This document shows positions 44,301-56,449 of a DNA stretch of 64,000 nucleotides, piece after piece. The stretch spans positions 15,509,145 through 15,573,144 of the forward strand of contig NC_049912.1 in the NCBI RefSeq assembly GCF_001411555.2, given 5' to 3'. The notes beneath the pieces were generated by a model. It was not told the origin of the DNA. It saw only the letters and a list, made by a program, of their open reading frames with translations, and made no database searches. This DNA comes from Juglans regia (taxonomy: Eukaryota > Streptophyta > Magnoliopsida > Fagales > Juglandaceae). The translations under genes were made by a program, and so were the position numbers. The stretch's first letter is position 1. Each line of letters starts with the position of its first letter.

Positions 44301-47300
44301 GGTGGGTGAAGTATAAAAGCAGTGAATGAGTATGGTAAATATGCTCCGAGTGTCAAGTCGTACATTGGTTTCTTATTGGATGGAATTGGGTTTTATAATG
44401 ATTTCATCGAGTTCCCAATTGTAAACTTGATTAGTGTTTTTTTCTTAAGTACAAGTTCTGATGTTGATTGGACTTTCATTGGGTTGGGACATTTGTATAT
44501 TCCATGTGCACTTGGGCAACACCTTCTTTCCCTAATAAGAAAATTTGACTTATCAAAAAATTATTCTTCATAAGATTAGAAAAGGTGCAGGATGCCACAT
44601 TAATCAACTTTACTAAAGATCTTGCTTTCTTACTTTGACCAATGTGTAAGAAAGAAGGGAATATCATTTTAACTTTTAAGATCAAGGCAGAGGAAGACCA
44701 ATCTACATGCTGCTGTGATGATCCTCATGGCACCTTGAATCACAAAATACATAACGTGTATATTCTACATGCCACTTAGAAAATGCTTAGAAAATTATTA
44801 ATTTCTTGGATTATATTCGTGATTTTCAGTTTTAGTAGCTTGGTATGTTCTTTGGACTGGAATGATAAATTCCAAAAGAAAATCTTTTTTCCAAAATGCC
44901 TTGAAATTACAGAACCTATATTGTTGATCCTGATGCTAGGCATTGCGGATATGCTGTATGATATTGCTTTAAATTACCATGCTATTGTCATTCTGTTTTT
45001 CTGCATTTGCAATCATCAACCTCTCTCTTTCTAGAGAGAGAGCGAAAGAGAGGAGAGGATTAAGTATTTTCTGAGAGAACTTAGTTTTTTTCAGAGTGTG
45101 ACCCCCCATTTATCTTTTGGTGGTGAAGTATTTTGGGCTGGTCAGCATCGGAAATCTGGCATTGGTTATGCTGCTCGATACAACACAGATAAGATGGTAT
45201 GCTGGCTACAGTTTTTTTTTTATTGCACAATCATTATAAAAACAATGTACTGATTTTTTATGCATTTAAAGTTATTTATTTATTTTCCTATATAAGCTTC
45301 TCTGTTCTTTTCTACGCTATTAAGATTTTGTCTTTTCTTGTTTCTGTTGTGAAATTCCCTGTGGCTGCCTTTTTTCCCCTAATAACATGTCACAATTGCT
45401 GACTGGCGTTCTTTGCCGACAAAAAATAAAAAATTGCTGACTGGCTTAAAGAGCTAGGCAAAGTGATAAGTATCTGTGGTGTACATTTTTGCTCTTCCCA
45501 AAAACTGAATGGCTCCTGAATACATTATGAGATGGTATAATCTCGCATGGAGAACCCTTTGGTTCAAGTTTTGGTGTAAACCCAAATATTATGTGACTTT
45601 GTATTTATTATTAAGACAATGAAAGTGATGGTAATCTTTCTTTACTGTGGATTCTGTGACACTCTAGTTTTCAACCCTTCTTTGCAGACCTGTGATATTT
45701 GAGGTCTTCTTTTCTTACTATCTAAAATACGGTTTCCCAGTAGCTGCCTAGAGTTTGGAGTTCCATACTTCAGCAGGCTAAGTTTCTCTGTTATTGTTGT
45801 ATTGTTGAACGTTGAGCTTCTTTATTCCCTTGTGTGGAAAACCATATATGCATGGTAGTGGGGATAACTTTATGTTGCTCACTTAAAACCAATCGACAGA
45901 GGTGCTGAGGAATATATCTTATTTTCTATCAACTCATTTGTGTGTTCTAAATTCACATCCATGTTTATACTTCATGTGAGTCTGTGTTTTACATGTTGGC
46001 ATAAGCTTGGTTCTTTTATGGTAAAAAATTTTTCACTTCTTGCTACCTATTAGATAGCATTTATGCCGTCTGTTATATTCATTTGTTCTAATGAACTCTA
46101 TAAGTGGGAGTAGAATTTTTTTTTTTTTTTTTGGGAAAATTTTTTTATGCATTTGGGAATTTGGATAAAAAGATATTTGGTTCCTTTCGGGGCTGGCAGA
46201 AACATTCATGCTTTTTTTCCAACTTTTATTGGTGAATTTTTCTTGGCTTGTATTACCAATTTTCCCGCAGGTTGCCACAGGGCAAGTTGCTAGTACAGGA
46301 TTGGTTGCTCTGAGCTATGTTCAGAAGGTATCTGAGAAGGTGAGTAAATTTAGCTTTTGAGATATTTGTTATGATTGTTACAAGTTTTATTTCTTACACC
46401 GTTGTCTTCCGTTTTAGGTTTCTCTAGCATCAGACTTCATGTACAACTACATGTCAAAAGATGTCACGGCCAGTTTTGGTTATGATTACATACTTCGACA
46501 GGTAGTTTCAGCTTTTGTAAACGCTCTTACATCCTTAAGTTGTTATATTTTGTCTGTTATTTCATTTACTGTTTAGCTATTTTATATTCCATGTGTGGTT
46601 GGTTATCAAATATGACTACATTAATTAGATTAAGATGTGAGAGGTAAGATTGATAGATTTCTTCAGCATCTTCATTATAATGGATATATCTTTTTTTGGC
46701 AGTCTGACTCTGGGCCTAGTCCATAGGCAAGTTTAGACAAACCCTCAAACTGAATTGCACTCAATTGACACGAGAGTTTAGGATATGCTTGCTTTGTATG
46801 CTTTAATCAGGTGGGTACGTATACAACTAGAACATGCAGCTAGTAGGTACAATACAAATTGTTTTGCTGTTAATAGATTACTGTGTTTAGTCTCTCCCTC
46901 TGTCTTTCTCTGCACCAATATAGGATAGCCCTGGAATCTTTTTTTTTTTTTTTTTTTTTTATAAGTCAAAGGAACAAGTTAAATAGCCCTGGAATCTTTT
47001 TTACACACTTTCCTTCTTTTGCCATGCCTGTCCACATTTAATTTTATCAAGACACTGAAGGCCCAGCTATATGGGTGTATTTCCATTCATAAAAAGGTTT
47101 CTTGGCATAAGATGATTCCAATCAGAAATTCTAATCATCTGTGAATGACTAGCTGGATTGTATGCTTTAGTCACAATCCCATCATTCTGCTTGACTAACT
47201 TTTACGATTCTTTCAGTGCCGCCTTAGAGGGAAGATTGATTCCAATGGCTGTGCAGCTGCTTTTCTGGAAGAACGATTGAATATGGGTCTAAATTTTATT

Positions 47301-47580
47301 CTTTCTGGAGAGGTGAGGATCAATTCTTATATCTTTTCTCTTACCTGCATTAGTTGCGGCGAATGGTCCGGTCCTCCGGACGAACGCATAACCAGGATAT
47401 GTTGCATTTATCAATGAACATAGAATTTTCACCATGGAAAAGTGTAGAAAAGTTGCATAGATTATTAACTATTAGTGTAGAACATAGAATAAATAACAGG
47501 TTATTCAAATGTTTGTCTTGCAGCTAGACCACAGGAAGAAAGACTATAAATTTGGGTTTGGGCTGACAGTTGGCGAGTAG
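38320..47580 (+). CDS. TOM40: TOM40, mitochondrial import receptor subunit, 11 exons, 315 aa
   Basis: Beta-barrel channel of the TOM complex in the mitochondrial outer membrane, the entry gate for nuclear-encoded precursors. Exons: 38320-38464, 38667-38748, 38851-38950, 39198-39293, 39435-39485, 41126-41191, 45095-45196, 46271-46339, 46418-46501, 47217-47312, 47524-47580. All junctions are GT-AG and phases agree; the sum is 948 bp. Porin_3 family sequence is clear: [97 protein letters not shown]. Length agrees with plant TOM40 (about 310). The start is the first ATG of exon 1 after a 5' UTR; a ten-residue-longer upstream frame (38296) is less likely. Exon 4 is present in a second, donorless copy upstream (39039). 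Introns 5 and 6 carry MITEs, SINEs and a LINE relic. It looks functional. Confidence 0.95.
39001..39318 (+). repeat. 159-bp tandem duplication covering TOM40 exon 4
   Basis: ttaacaatatgctgttggca starts at 39001 and again at 39160. Both copies carry the acceptor tttacatag and the exon 4 coding sequence. Copy 1 (exon-like from 39039) diverges after ttgaagg into acaattgctgaaacgtttga, which resembles intron 1 sequence at 38555-38580, and has no donor. Copy 2 (39198-39293) ends in ctcag/gtgaag and is the usable exon. The two differ at a few sites, for example I versus V and R versus K. Confidence 0.88.
39919..40140 (+). mobile_element. MITE in TOM40 intron 5
   Basis: Ends gggctggtttggatag and tgtatccaaacggggct are inverted repeats. 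The interior matches the element at 36391 (gttgaataaaatattattag; tgaaaaagttgaattg; gtaatgatgagatgag). Confidence 0.82.
40450..40681 (+). mobile_element. tRNA-derived SINE in TOM40 intron 5, with 15-bp target duplication
   Basis: cccctaggggttggctcaag then tggtaaa resembles an RNA polymerase III A box, and ggttcaaatccc about 50 bp on is a B box. The element is flanked by aaatatattggaaaa at 40435-40449 and again at 40682-40696, a perfect 15-bp duplication. Length 232 bp. Confidence 0.85.
40750..40935 (+). mobile_element. second SINE of the same family in intron 5
   Basis: Same head (acccctaggggttggctcaa) and B box (ggttcaaattc), and a shared middle ending gagagcctgtgca at about 40929. After that it diverges from the first SINE; a 3' part to about 41085 (ggtgggtccgaaaggccctg) may be another family tail. 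No clear target duplication found. Confidence 0.72.
41740..42535 (-). mobile_element. LINE relic in TOM40 intron 6, antisense
   Basis: On the minus strand, broken frames read [13 protein letters not shown], then [20 protein letters not shown] (the zf-RVT C-terminal signature of plant L1 elements), then [18 protein letters not shown] (the LM-W-ER-like segment near the LINE 3' end). A 3' tail-like T/A stretch is at 41800-41840. Only the C-terminal ORF2 part remains. Confidence 0.66.
42900..43265 (+). mobile_element. MITE, diverged, in TOM40 intron 6
   Basis: Ends aagggctcgtttggacactt and gttacacaaacaaggcct are inverted. Shares aaaagttgaataaaaatatt, gatttgaaaaagttgtattg and gaaagttgtaatgat with 36391 and 39919 but has extra internal sequence. 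Confidence 0.7.
43975..44570 (+). repeat. pair of similar ~200-bp segments, TRIM/LTR-like, in intron 6
   Basis: 43982-44180 and 44293-44500 share, in order, gtggagtatga/gtgaagtata with tgaatgag(c/t)atgg, a cacattg motif, ttttataat-attt, gagct/gagtt...ctcattgtaa/caattgtaaac, gtacaag and ttgtgtgggttg/attgggttggga. Direct repeats about 310 bp apart, non-coding between; could be a TRIM-type pair of LTRs or a tandem duplication. Confidence 0.45.
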
Positions 47581-48873
47581 ATTAGAATGGCTACATGATG
47601 TCGTTTTATCCTCACTGTTTTGGTAGCAGCAACTTTGTGGGCTATTGCTTTATTTCTCCCATGTCGCAGATCAGTTTTGTACTTGTAACATTATTTCTGG
47701 GTAGCTTTAGATGCTGCCTGCCTGCCACAATTCAAGCGGTTATATTGATTGATTTTAGTCTTGTCGCCGTAGGGCTGTAGAATGAGATCAAATCATGAAA
47801 TTGAAGATACTGAAACTTGATTATCTTGCTTCCATCTCTCTCTGTTTATTGAGTGAGAGATATCGGAAAAGCATTAAAAAAAAAAAAAGAAAAAAAAAAG
47901 TTGGAATTTACATTATGCACCTTCAAACTACCATCTTTTTTTCAGTTTGCACGCTAAACTATCAAGATTGACTGTTGACTTTTAAACTTTCAAATTTTTA
48001 AAAATGTGCCCTTGGTAAAATTCTGACCGTTGAGATCTTTTAATTGTTGGATTTTAATTGAGTGCGTAAATTATATAAAGTTTGGTAGTTTAAAGGTGTC
48101 AACTGTTACTCGAGCGTTCCCAGCCGGCTAGGGAAAAGATTTCACATGTCTACAACCCACTCTCTATTGTAACCATTCATTTCTATTATTTTAATTAAAA
48201 TATTATTCTCTTACAATCATTATTTCTCTTACAATCATTATTTCTCTTACTCTTCCAACTATTATATTTTTCAAAATCTATATTTTTTCAACTTTTTTTT
48301 TTATATTTCTCTAACAATTATATTTACGATTTTTTTTCCAAATTTTCTTCCCTAACGATCATTTTTTAAAAAAAAAAATCTTTTAATTTTTTCTAACAAC
48401 CATATTTTTCAAAATTTGTCTTTTTCTAACTATAAGAAATTTTTAAAATTTCCAGACTTTCTAATGATCATTATTTTTAAAAAAGTATCCTTATCTAACG
48501 GTCATATTCTTGAAAAACATTTTCTTCAGACGATCATAAATTTTCTTTCAATAAAATAAGTTCATTTTTCTTCCAACATCATTCTAAGTTTCTTTTCTAT
48601 TGAATCTCAATTCTTACTCTTATGGCTTGTCAGTTTTTTAAAAATCATTCTTTCTTTCGCAATATATTTCTTAATGACTTCATAGATGAGTTAGAGATTA
48701 ATGATGTTATGGAGAAGAAGAAAGATCGGTGATTGAGCTAAATTATTGTATATTTTATACATTTAGAATCAATATATTTCAATTGTTTCATGACATTATT
48801 ATTAGTTTTAGATGGAAAAATAGTTAAGAGACATAAATCCAAATTTTGATTTAAATTGATTGATAGCACAGTT
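47581..48873. other. TOM40 3' flank and pyrimidine-rich non-coding sequence
   Basis: TOM40 3' UTR extends past 47581. 47900-48110 begins with caccttcaaactaccat and ends agtttggtagtttaaaggtg, an imperfect inverted pair suggesting a foldback element. 48180-48620 is unusually T/C-rich with tttctaac-atcatattttt repeats. No gene. Confidence 0.5.
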
Positions 48874-49189
48874 TGTCAGAGTTGGCAAAAGGTTTGGTTT
48901 GGTGAGATTGCTATTAGACGAAAAGAGAAAGCAAAAACATGAGGAAGACAATAGAGTGAGGAAAATGTTGATCAATTCTATTCAGTGTGTAAACTAAGCT
49001 GTACATTATATGCTATTTATCTAAGAAGAAAATAATATTATGTACAAATGAATATACTAAATTGCCCCTAAACAACTATACACATTTCAGGAAGTTTGAG
49101 TATGTTGGGATTTCAGGAGGCACACAATGTTGTTGGCATAGCTGTTGAGTGATCTGTTTTGCTCATTACGTGTAGTGGCATAATCATCA
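48874..49189 (-). repeat. copia 3' LTR (minus orientation)
   Basis: 316 bp, matched to 53685-53992. Contains atgctatttatctaagaaga and ggaagtttg...tgttgggatttc blocks in both. Confidence 0.88.
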
Positions 49190-52100
49190 TCTAGTAGTAT
49201 CCCCCCGCAAGATGAAGAATAGATATTTTCTATTCCCATCTTGAATAGAAGAGATGCAAACTGAGATGAAGGTAATGCCTTTGTGAAAACATCTGCAAGT
49301 TGTAAGGTTGAGTGAACATGGTAGGTGCAAGAAAATCTGTTTGTATTTTATCTTGGATGAGATGACAATCGAGCTTAATATGTTTTGTGTGTTCATGAAG
49401 ACAGGATTCATAGCAATATGGAGTGCAGCTTGATTGTCGTAGTACAAGTCAACTAGTAGCGAGAGAGAATTGTTCAAATTCTTGAGAATATAAGACAACC
49501 ATTGTAATTCACAAGAGGTGGTGGTCATTGCCCTATATTCAGCTTCAGCCGAGGAGCGAGATACTACAGTTTGTTTCTTCGAATGCCTGTATAACCACGA
49601 CGTATTAGGCCGAGTATTAGGAGAAGATACAAAAACTTGTGATAGAGCATCGAGAATCAAGGCAAGAGGCCCAATCCAAATCTGTATAACCACAAAGTAG
49701 GAGTGAAGAACTTGAAGAAAATAGGAGACCTTGGCCCCGCACATTCTTTATGTATCGAAGAACTTGCTGAGCTGTATGGAGATGTGAAGAGATCGGTGTG
49801 GTCATGAATTGGCTCAAAATATGGACGACATAGCTTATATTAGGCCGAGTAATTGTGAGGTAAATTAAATGACAAACTAAGAGCCGATAGGGGAGAGGAT
49901 CAAAGAGAAGCTTGCTGTCATCTTTCCTGAGTTTCAAATTTTGATCCATGGGTAACTTGAGTGGATAAGTGCCAAGGGAACCAGCATTAGATAAAATCTC
50001 CGAAGCGTATTTCCGTTGGCAAATTGAAATTCCTTTGGATGAACGAGCGACTTCGATGCCAAGAAAATATCTAATATCTCCAAGACATTTGATGCGAAAA
50101 TGATCATTGAGAGAGTGTTGAAGGGCAACAATGGAATCCAAGTCGGAGCTAGCCACGATGATGTTGTCGACATAAACTAGAAGGGTCGTGAATGAGCCAT
50201 TGTGTAGGTGTGTGAAGAGACTGTAATTTGCAATGGACTGCTGAAAACCAAAGACAATTAAGGCATTAGAAAACTTAGAGTACCATTGTCTTGATTGTTT
50301 TAAGCCATAAAAGACTTTTGTTGAGTCGGCAAACTTGGGTCGGAGATCCTTTGAAATAGCTAGGGGCTTTCGCATGTACACTTCCTCCTCTAAGTCACCA
50401 TGGAGGAAGGCATTTTGAATATCAAATTGCCGTAGAAACCAGCCCTTAATAGAGGCAACTGCCAAGAGAGTGCGAAAGGTGACCAATTTGGCCACGGGTG
50501 AAAAGGTTTTGTTGTAGTCAAGACCTTTTTGTTGTGTGAAACCTTTGGCAACTAGGCATGCCTTGTATCGCTCAATAGTTCCATCGGAATGATGCTTAAC
50601 TTTTAAGACCCATTTGGAGTCAATTGAGTGTTTTCAAGGGGGCAGCTCGACTAAAGTCCAAGTGTTGTTGAGTTTGAGAGCTAATATTTCAGAAGTCATA
50701 GCCTTGCACCAGTTGGGATTCTTAATTTCTTCACCATAAGATGTAGGTTCAAAAGTAGAAGAGATGGAAGATGCAAATGCATGATAAGAAGGTGATAGTT
50801 TATGAAAAGAAAGGGAAGATGATAGAGGAAAATGTTTACTTGAGATGCAAGGCATTGCCAAGGACTGATGGAGAAGAAGTAGAACTGGCAGCACAAGTAT
50901 CCTGTGAAGATGAATTTTGCATAGTCTGAGGTGGTGGGGGAATGAGAAGGGAGGGGCAGATATAATCATGTAAATGTGGGGGAGGGTGAGGAGTACGAGT
51001 TGAGCGTCGAAAAAATGGAGATGAATTAAGGGATGATTCTTCAATGGAAGCTGGGTTAGTGGGTGCTTCGGATGAAGTGGGAGCAGGGTTAATAAGTGTT
51101 CGGATGAGATGGGAGTTGTTTATGAGTGTTTCGGATGAGGTGGGAGGTGATACATGTGCGTTGACAGGAATTGAGTCAGGGTCAGGAAGTAGAATGTTGG
51201 GAAAATTAGGATTAGGAGAGGGGATAGAAGAACTGGGGAGAAGATATGGTGTGTGAAAAGGACATAGATGTTCATGGAAGATAACGTCCCTAGAAACAAA
51301 TATTTTGTGTGTGTCAAGATCAAGTGGACAATAGCCTTTGACGCCAAAGGGGTATCCGAGAAAGGCACATCGTCTACTTTGGGGATCAAATTTGTATCGG
51401 TTTCGAGAAGTTGTGGAAGCAAAAGCGAGGCACCCAAAGACTCGAAGATGGGAATATGAGGGAGGTTTGTGGAAAAGAACTTCAAAAGGAGACCTGTTTT
51501 GAAGGAGTGGAGTGGGCACCCGATTTATTAAGTATGTTGTAGTGAGAATACAATCTAACAAAAAATGTAAAGGCATGCCAGATTGAAATCTAAAAGCTCG
51601 AGCTACTTGAAGAAGGTGTCTATGTTTTCGTTCAACCAAACCATTTTGTTGGGGGTCTTGACACAAGAGTTTTGATGGATGATGTCGTGGTCAGAATAAA
51701 AATTGTTCATGGAAAATTCTAAGCCATTGTCACTACATAAGATTTTGACTTGAATGCTAAATTGAGTAACGACTAAATGGCAAAAAGTTTTAATACAAGG
51801 TCATGCATGAGATTTATTTTTCAAAATGTAAACCCAAGTACAAAGAGAGAAGTCGTCAACAATAGTAAGAAAGAAACGTGAACTATCATGGGCTGGGATT
51901 GAGTGTGGGCCCCATAAGTCACAGTGCACTAAATCAAAACAACCATGAGTAGAATGAGTGCTAGAAGGAAAAGGCAAACGTGTTTGTTTGGTGAGAGGGC
52001 AAATTAAACAAGGTAAGTTTTTGTTTGTATTCATTTGCGTAATTACATGAGGATAATGGATAAGTTCCATTTGGAAAGGTAAGGTATGACCTAATCGACA

Positions 52101-53671
52101 GTGCCATAAATCAAAGGTGTTGTCGATAGGTTATACAACAGCTAAAATAAAAGTGTGATGATGGAAATTCTGAGATAATGTATGCACCAAGGCATGAGGC
52201 GAGACATTTTCGGTGAGGAGGTGATAGAGTACGTGTGCCATGCTACCCTTTCCAATCGTTGTCCAAGGAAAAATGCCTATATAAAACACAAGTCAGAAAG
52301 AAATATAACGCAACAATTAAGTTGTTTGGCAAGCTTTCCAGCAGATAGCAAATTAAAAGAAAACGTTGGAACACGTAAAACATTGTGAAAAATAATGGTG
52401 GTTGTTACTTGCACAATACCAGCATGAGTGACAGGTGCGAAGTCGCCATTGGGGTGTTTGACAGAGTATGAAACTGAGGATGTGATGTGAGTGAAAAAAG
52501 GACTACAAACTATATGGTCAGTAGCACTCGTGTCAATGATCCATGGTGTAGAAGAATAAAAAAGAAGATGATAAACAACAAGAGATAACAACGGTGTTAA
52601 AAGTATGTGGGTGAGGAGAGTGAACTGTTTGGAGGGGATTAGCGGAAGGGGAAGCAGGAGAATTCCTGTTATGCAACAAGGTTATGAGCTCATTGTATTG
52701 CTCCTTAGTCAACACCATGTTGGATTTAGAAGAGCTTGTGGAATTAGGGGACTCGATAGCAACAACACTGATGCGAGTTTTGTGGAGCTTGTGTGTCCGA
52801 TCATTTCGCAGTGAGTACAAAGGGGAGCCTCAGTATTGCCCGACTTGAAGCATTAAGCCAAAGTGTGGTTTGTGATTTTACAATGGGAGCAGTAAGGTTT
52901 GTCCCTCTTGACAGCAAAATTGGAAGGTTTGGGAGAGAAGTTTCGAGTTGCCAAAGCAACTGAATCAACACTAGGGGTAGCCGAAGTAATGAGTTGATGG
53001 CGCTCTTGTTGTTGAATATAGGAGAAGACTTTGGTAACTGGTGGTAGTGGGTCGATGAACATAATCTGGTCTCGTACGTTGGTGAAAGAGTCATGGAGAC
53101 CCATTAGAAATTGAATCACGCAATCCAATTGATAATGGTCAGAGATAACATTCGTTGAGTCACAAGAACTAATAGGTAGCGAGTCATATATAGACAACTC
53201 ATTTCAAAAAGATTTTAATTTACCGTAGTAGATACTAAGGTATTAGTGTCTTGGGACAAATTGGCAAGGGTCTTCTTCAACTCATAGAGACGAGGTCCAT
53301 TTTGGGGAGAGAACCGCACTTGCAACTCATCCCATAATTTATGGGCATCATCAACAAAGGCAACTGAGGGGCGTCAAGGCATGGTAATGGAGTTTTGAAG
53401 CCATGAGACAAGCATGTCCTTACATCGTTCCCAAAGATCAAAGATCGGATGAAGAGGGTTTGGAGAGGGTTCCATTAAGAAATCTGAGTTTATTTTTAGC
53501 CCGAAGAGCTCGTTGAATGGCACGAGACCAAGTAGGATAATTTTCTATGGTAAGGGGTTCGGTCACAAGCAAGGTGCCTAGGTTATCAGAAGTCTCAAGT
53601 CGGTATGGGTTGGTTGGGTCACTGAGGTCTACAAATTTGGTGGTGGGAGAATCTATGGTGGCCATTTTCAC
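49190..53671 (-). pseudogene. copia gag-pol polyprotein, multiply broken
   Basis: From right to left on the minus strand: gag start at 53671 (NPYRLETSDNLGTLLVTEPL, NYPTWSRAIQRALRAKNK), gag middle 52853-53197, a CCHC knuckle (CSHCKITNH) broken by a stop, protease near 52277-52591 with WIIDTSATDHI (Ser in place of the usual Gly of DTGA), GAG-pre-integrase and integrase 51801-52070 (FDLVHCDLWGP, FFLTIVDDFS), integrase C-terminal 51240-51666 ([13 protein letters not shown]), RT 49617-50495 (FDIQNAFLHGDLEEEVYM) with catalytic YVDD changed to YVDN at 50163-50174, and RNase H 49300-49740 (RSSAEAEYRA, LYYDNQAALHIA). At least six breaks. Inactive. Confidence 0.88.
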
Positions 53672-53684
53672 CTCTTTGATACCA

Positions 53685-53992
53685 TGTTAGAGTTGGCAAA
53701 AGGTCTGGTTTGGTGAGGTTGCTTTCAGACGAAAAGAGAAAGCAAAAACATGCGAAAGACGATAGAGTGAGGAAAATGTTAATCAATTCTATTCAGTGTG
53801 CAAACTAAGATGTACAATATGCTATTTATCTAAGAAGAAAATAATATTATGTACAAATGAATATACCAAACTTCCCCTAAATAGCTATACACATTTCAGG
53901 AAGTTTGTTGGGATTTCGGGAGGCACGCAGTGTTGTTGGCATAGCTGTTCATTGATCTGTTTTGCTCCTTATGTATAGTGGCAGAATCATCA
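53685..53992 (-). repeat. copia 5' LTR (minus orientation)
   Basis: 308 bp, ends CTAACA on the minus strand directly before the PBS. A degenerate match to 48874-49189. Confidence 0.88.
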
Positions 53993-54886
53993 TTTGGTAA
54001 TATTGGATTAGTCGAGCTACCCCTAGAAATTAGATTGATTAAGCCCCTGGAAAACACTTAAATTAAACACCATTTGGAATCGATTAGATTAATTAAAATT
54101 TAATTAGGGCTTAATTAATTTCAGTTTTGCTAATTAACTTTTTGTTAATTAAGATTGTTTAGCTTAGTCGGTTTCTTGATTGTTTAATTTCAATTTGTTA
54201 TACTTAGTTGTTTATTTTTTAGTCTTGAAATTAGTTTGACAATTTTCGTTGGTTAGTAGGTGGGTAATTTAGATTTAATTTTTTGTTTTGCCTCATTAGT
54301 TAGTTAATGTTAGATTAGTTAGTTTGCTTTATAATTTAGTGTTTAATTAGTTTTAGATCTAATGTTTAATGTGCTATTAATTAAATTAGTTTAATAAGTT
54401 ACTTCTTGGTTAATTAATTTCAGCGAATTTAGTTTAGTTATTAGTTCACTGTTTTGCATCTTAGTCTTTTACTTTTCCTTGTAACACTCAAAAATCCAAA
54501 AATATGATTATGGTACATAACCAGTGTCTTTTTCATTTCCGTTGCACTCTTCCATTCATCGCACATATCACTACTTTTATTTTCTCCTTGTGGATATTTC
54601 ACAATTTTACACAAGTTTGATTTTAAGCAACTTTCTCCGAGGAGACGATCTAGGAATTTTATTCCTAATTATGATGCGACACCCTCTACACTTGAAACAA
54701 CTTTTGTGCTACTCATTTTTTAGTAAGCCAATTAGCACCACCTTGTCAATACATTAGGCATAATCGTTTGCAAGGCCATGAAAGACTTTTTCTTGATTAT
54801 TTCGTTGAAGCACTAGTATATACTTCCAAATATTTCATACAAGATTCAGGATGAGTTGATCTCTTTTTCTTCGAATTCAGTTGCAT
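53993..54886. other. AT-rich non-coding region
   Basis: Dominated by taattaatta/gtttaattag-like words from 54000 to 54480. No ORF of interest; the 77-codon frame at 54524-54757 has no features. Confidence 0.5.
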
Positions 54887-55016
54887 TTGGGTAGTGATGT
54901 ATTCTTAGGTATCTGTGAATAGTAGTGAAAAATAATGATAGAATATTGAATGATAGTAAATAGTAGTGAAACGTAATAATAAAATAATTAATAGTAGTGA
55001 GGTATTCTTAGTACCC
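54887..55016. mobile_element. short foldback MITE, ~130 bp
   Basis: tttgggtagtgatgtattct at the left, gaggtattcttagtacccaaa at the right: imperfect inverted ends. The interior is agtagtgaa/atagtagtg repeats. Related words occur at 26600-26680. Confidence 0.7.
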
Positions 55017-55030
55017 AAACTACAGTCTAA

Positions 55031-56010
55031 GTTCGAGGCTCACGATCCATATTTTGTCCAAAGAAGAGACACTACTGGAAGATCTGGTTGTTCTGCCCTT
55101 CGATTACAGTTGCACTAAAAGTTTTGACATATGGAGTAACTGGTAATTTTGTTGATGAATATCTAAGGGTTTCAGAGACCACTGCAATGGAAAGTCTAAA
55201 ACTATTTGCCAAAGCAGTGGTTTACATTTTTTAGGACCAATATTTGAGATCACCAACAAACCATGATGTTTCGAGAGTGTTAGTGATTAATGAAAGTTGT
55301 GGTTTCCCAAAAAATGTTGGGAAGCATTAATTACATACATTGGCAATGGAAAAATTGTCCAAATACATGGAAAGATATGTATTCTGGCCATGGTCGTGAA
55401 AGTAACTATTATTTTTGAAGTGATTGCATCTCATGATCTTTGGATATGACATGCATTTTTTTAGTTGCTTGGATATCATAATGACATCAATCTCTTGTAA
55501 ATATCTTTTTGTATTTAGTGGGTTTGCTCAAGAATATGCTTCTTGAGTAAATCACTCAATTAATAGTCATGATTATACAATGGCATACTACCTTGTTGAT
55601 AGTATATACCCACGATGCTCAACATTTGTCCAAAAAATTCCAACCCAATAGGTGCAAAAAATAAATATTTTTCTGCATTCAAGAATCTACAATGAAGGAT
55701 ATAGATTGTGCATTTGGAGTGCTCCAAGCATGTTTTGCCATTATGCCTCAACCTGCGCGGATGCTCAAAGTCTCTGTGCTCAAGGATATAATTAAGGCAT
55801 GTATAATTATTCATAGCATGATTGTTGAAGATGAGCGAGATGTGCAAGAGATGGATTTCAACTATGAACAAATAGATGTAAATCCTATTGCACCAGTATA
55901 CGCGATCAAAAGGATATGCTTAAGGAGTTCATTCATGGACAACTTTGCATTAAAGATCGAAAAACTCATTCACCACTTCAGTCAGACCTTGTTAAGCACC
56001 TATGGCTACT
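55031..56010 (+). pseudogene. PIF/Harbinger DDE transposase, decayed
   Basis: Three-frame reading shows the plant PIF/Harbinger transposase (DDE_Tnp_4; HARBI1/ALP1 relatives) nearly throughout: AHDPYFVQRRDTTGRSGCSA, LTYGVTGNFVDEYLRVSETT, AMESLKLFAKAVVYIF, SPTNHDVSRVLVINESCGFP, DLWIWHAFF-like region, YTMAYYLVDSIYPRCSTFVQ, MKDIDCAFGVLQACFAIM (normally K/R-DVERAFGVLQARFAI), ACIIIHSMIVEDERD, and DRKTHSPLQSDLVKHLW. Numerous frameshifts and stops, and substitutions in the E-containing ERAFGVLQ block (DCAFGVLQ), make it inactive. The minus frame 55560-55871 is a shadow. Confidence 0.82.
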
Positions 56011-56449
56011 ACTACATGAAGAATCATAGGAAGTTGGGAAATTTAAATGTGTTCTTAGTTTTATTGTATTTACAAACTCGTGTGTCACAATATATTTTTA
56101 TATTGAAAGTTTAAGAATGACCTTGTTTGAGTAAAATTATTATATCTTTCAATATATTAACCAGATAAATACAAATATAGAATCGTTGGAATCCTAATAA
56201 AAAATCTACAACTTTGTAGTTCATAAAAAATTTCCAATTCTAATGTTTAGTAGGCCAAAACGAGCTGTGACATTAATAGAAAAACCTAGGTAGAAAAATT
56301 TGTATTTCTAGTGAATTCAATCTAGTTGCAAAATATCATGACATACCAAAAGCTATCAAATTAAACATAATAATTCAAATATCATACCATATCAAAATGT
56401 AGAAAAGTAGTTATTACCAAAACATTTTTTTAAAATCACTAATGGCAAC

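Larger units (their letters stand above)
48874..53992 (-). mobile_element. Ty1/copia LTR retrotransposon, minus orientation, dead
   Basis: LTRs 48874-49189 and 53685-53992 align throughout (tgt(c/t)agagttggcaaaagg ... aatcatca) with many differences, so the insertion is old. The minus-strand PBS TGGTATCAAAGAG (53672-53684) follows the 5' LTR at once. Between lie GAG-PR-INT-RT-RH remnants in copia order. A purine tract gcggggggatac (minus strand, about 49195-49206) precedes the 3' LTR as polypurine tract. I found no convincing 5-bp target duplication. Confidence 0.9.

Noticed and set aside
53685..53992. Target-site duplication for the copia element
   Set aside because: The bases next to the two LTRs (cagtt and tttgg) do not match; I do not claim one.
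55560..55871. 103-codon minus frame
   Set aside because: Opposite the Harbinger transposase pseudogene, whose plus-strand blocks match the family.
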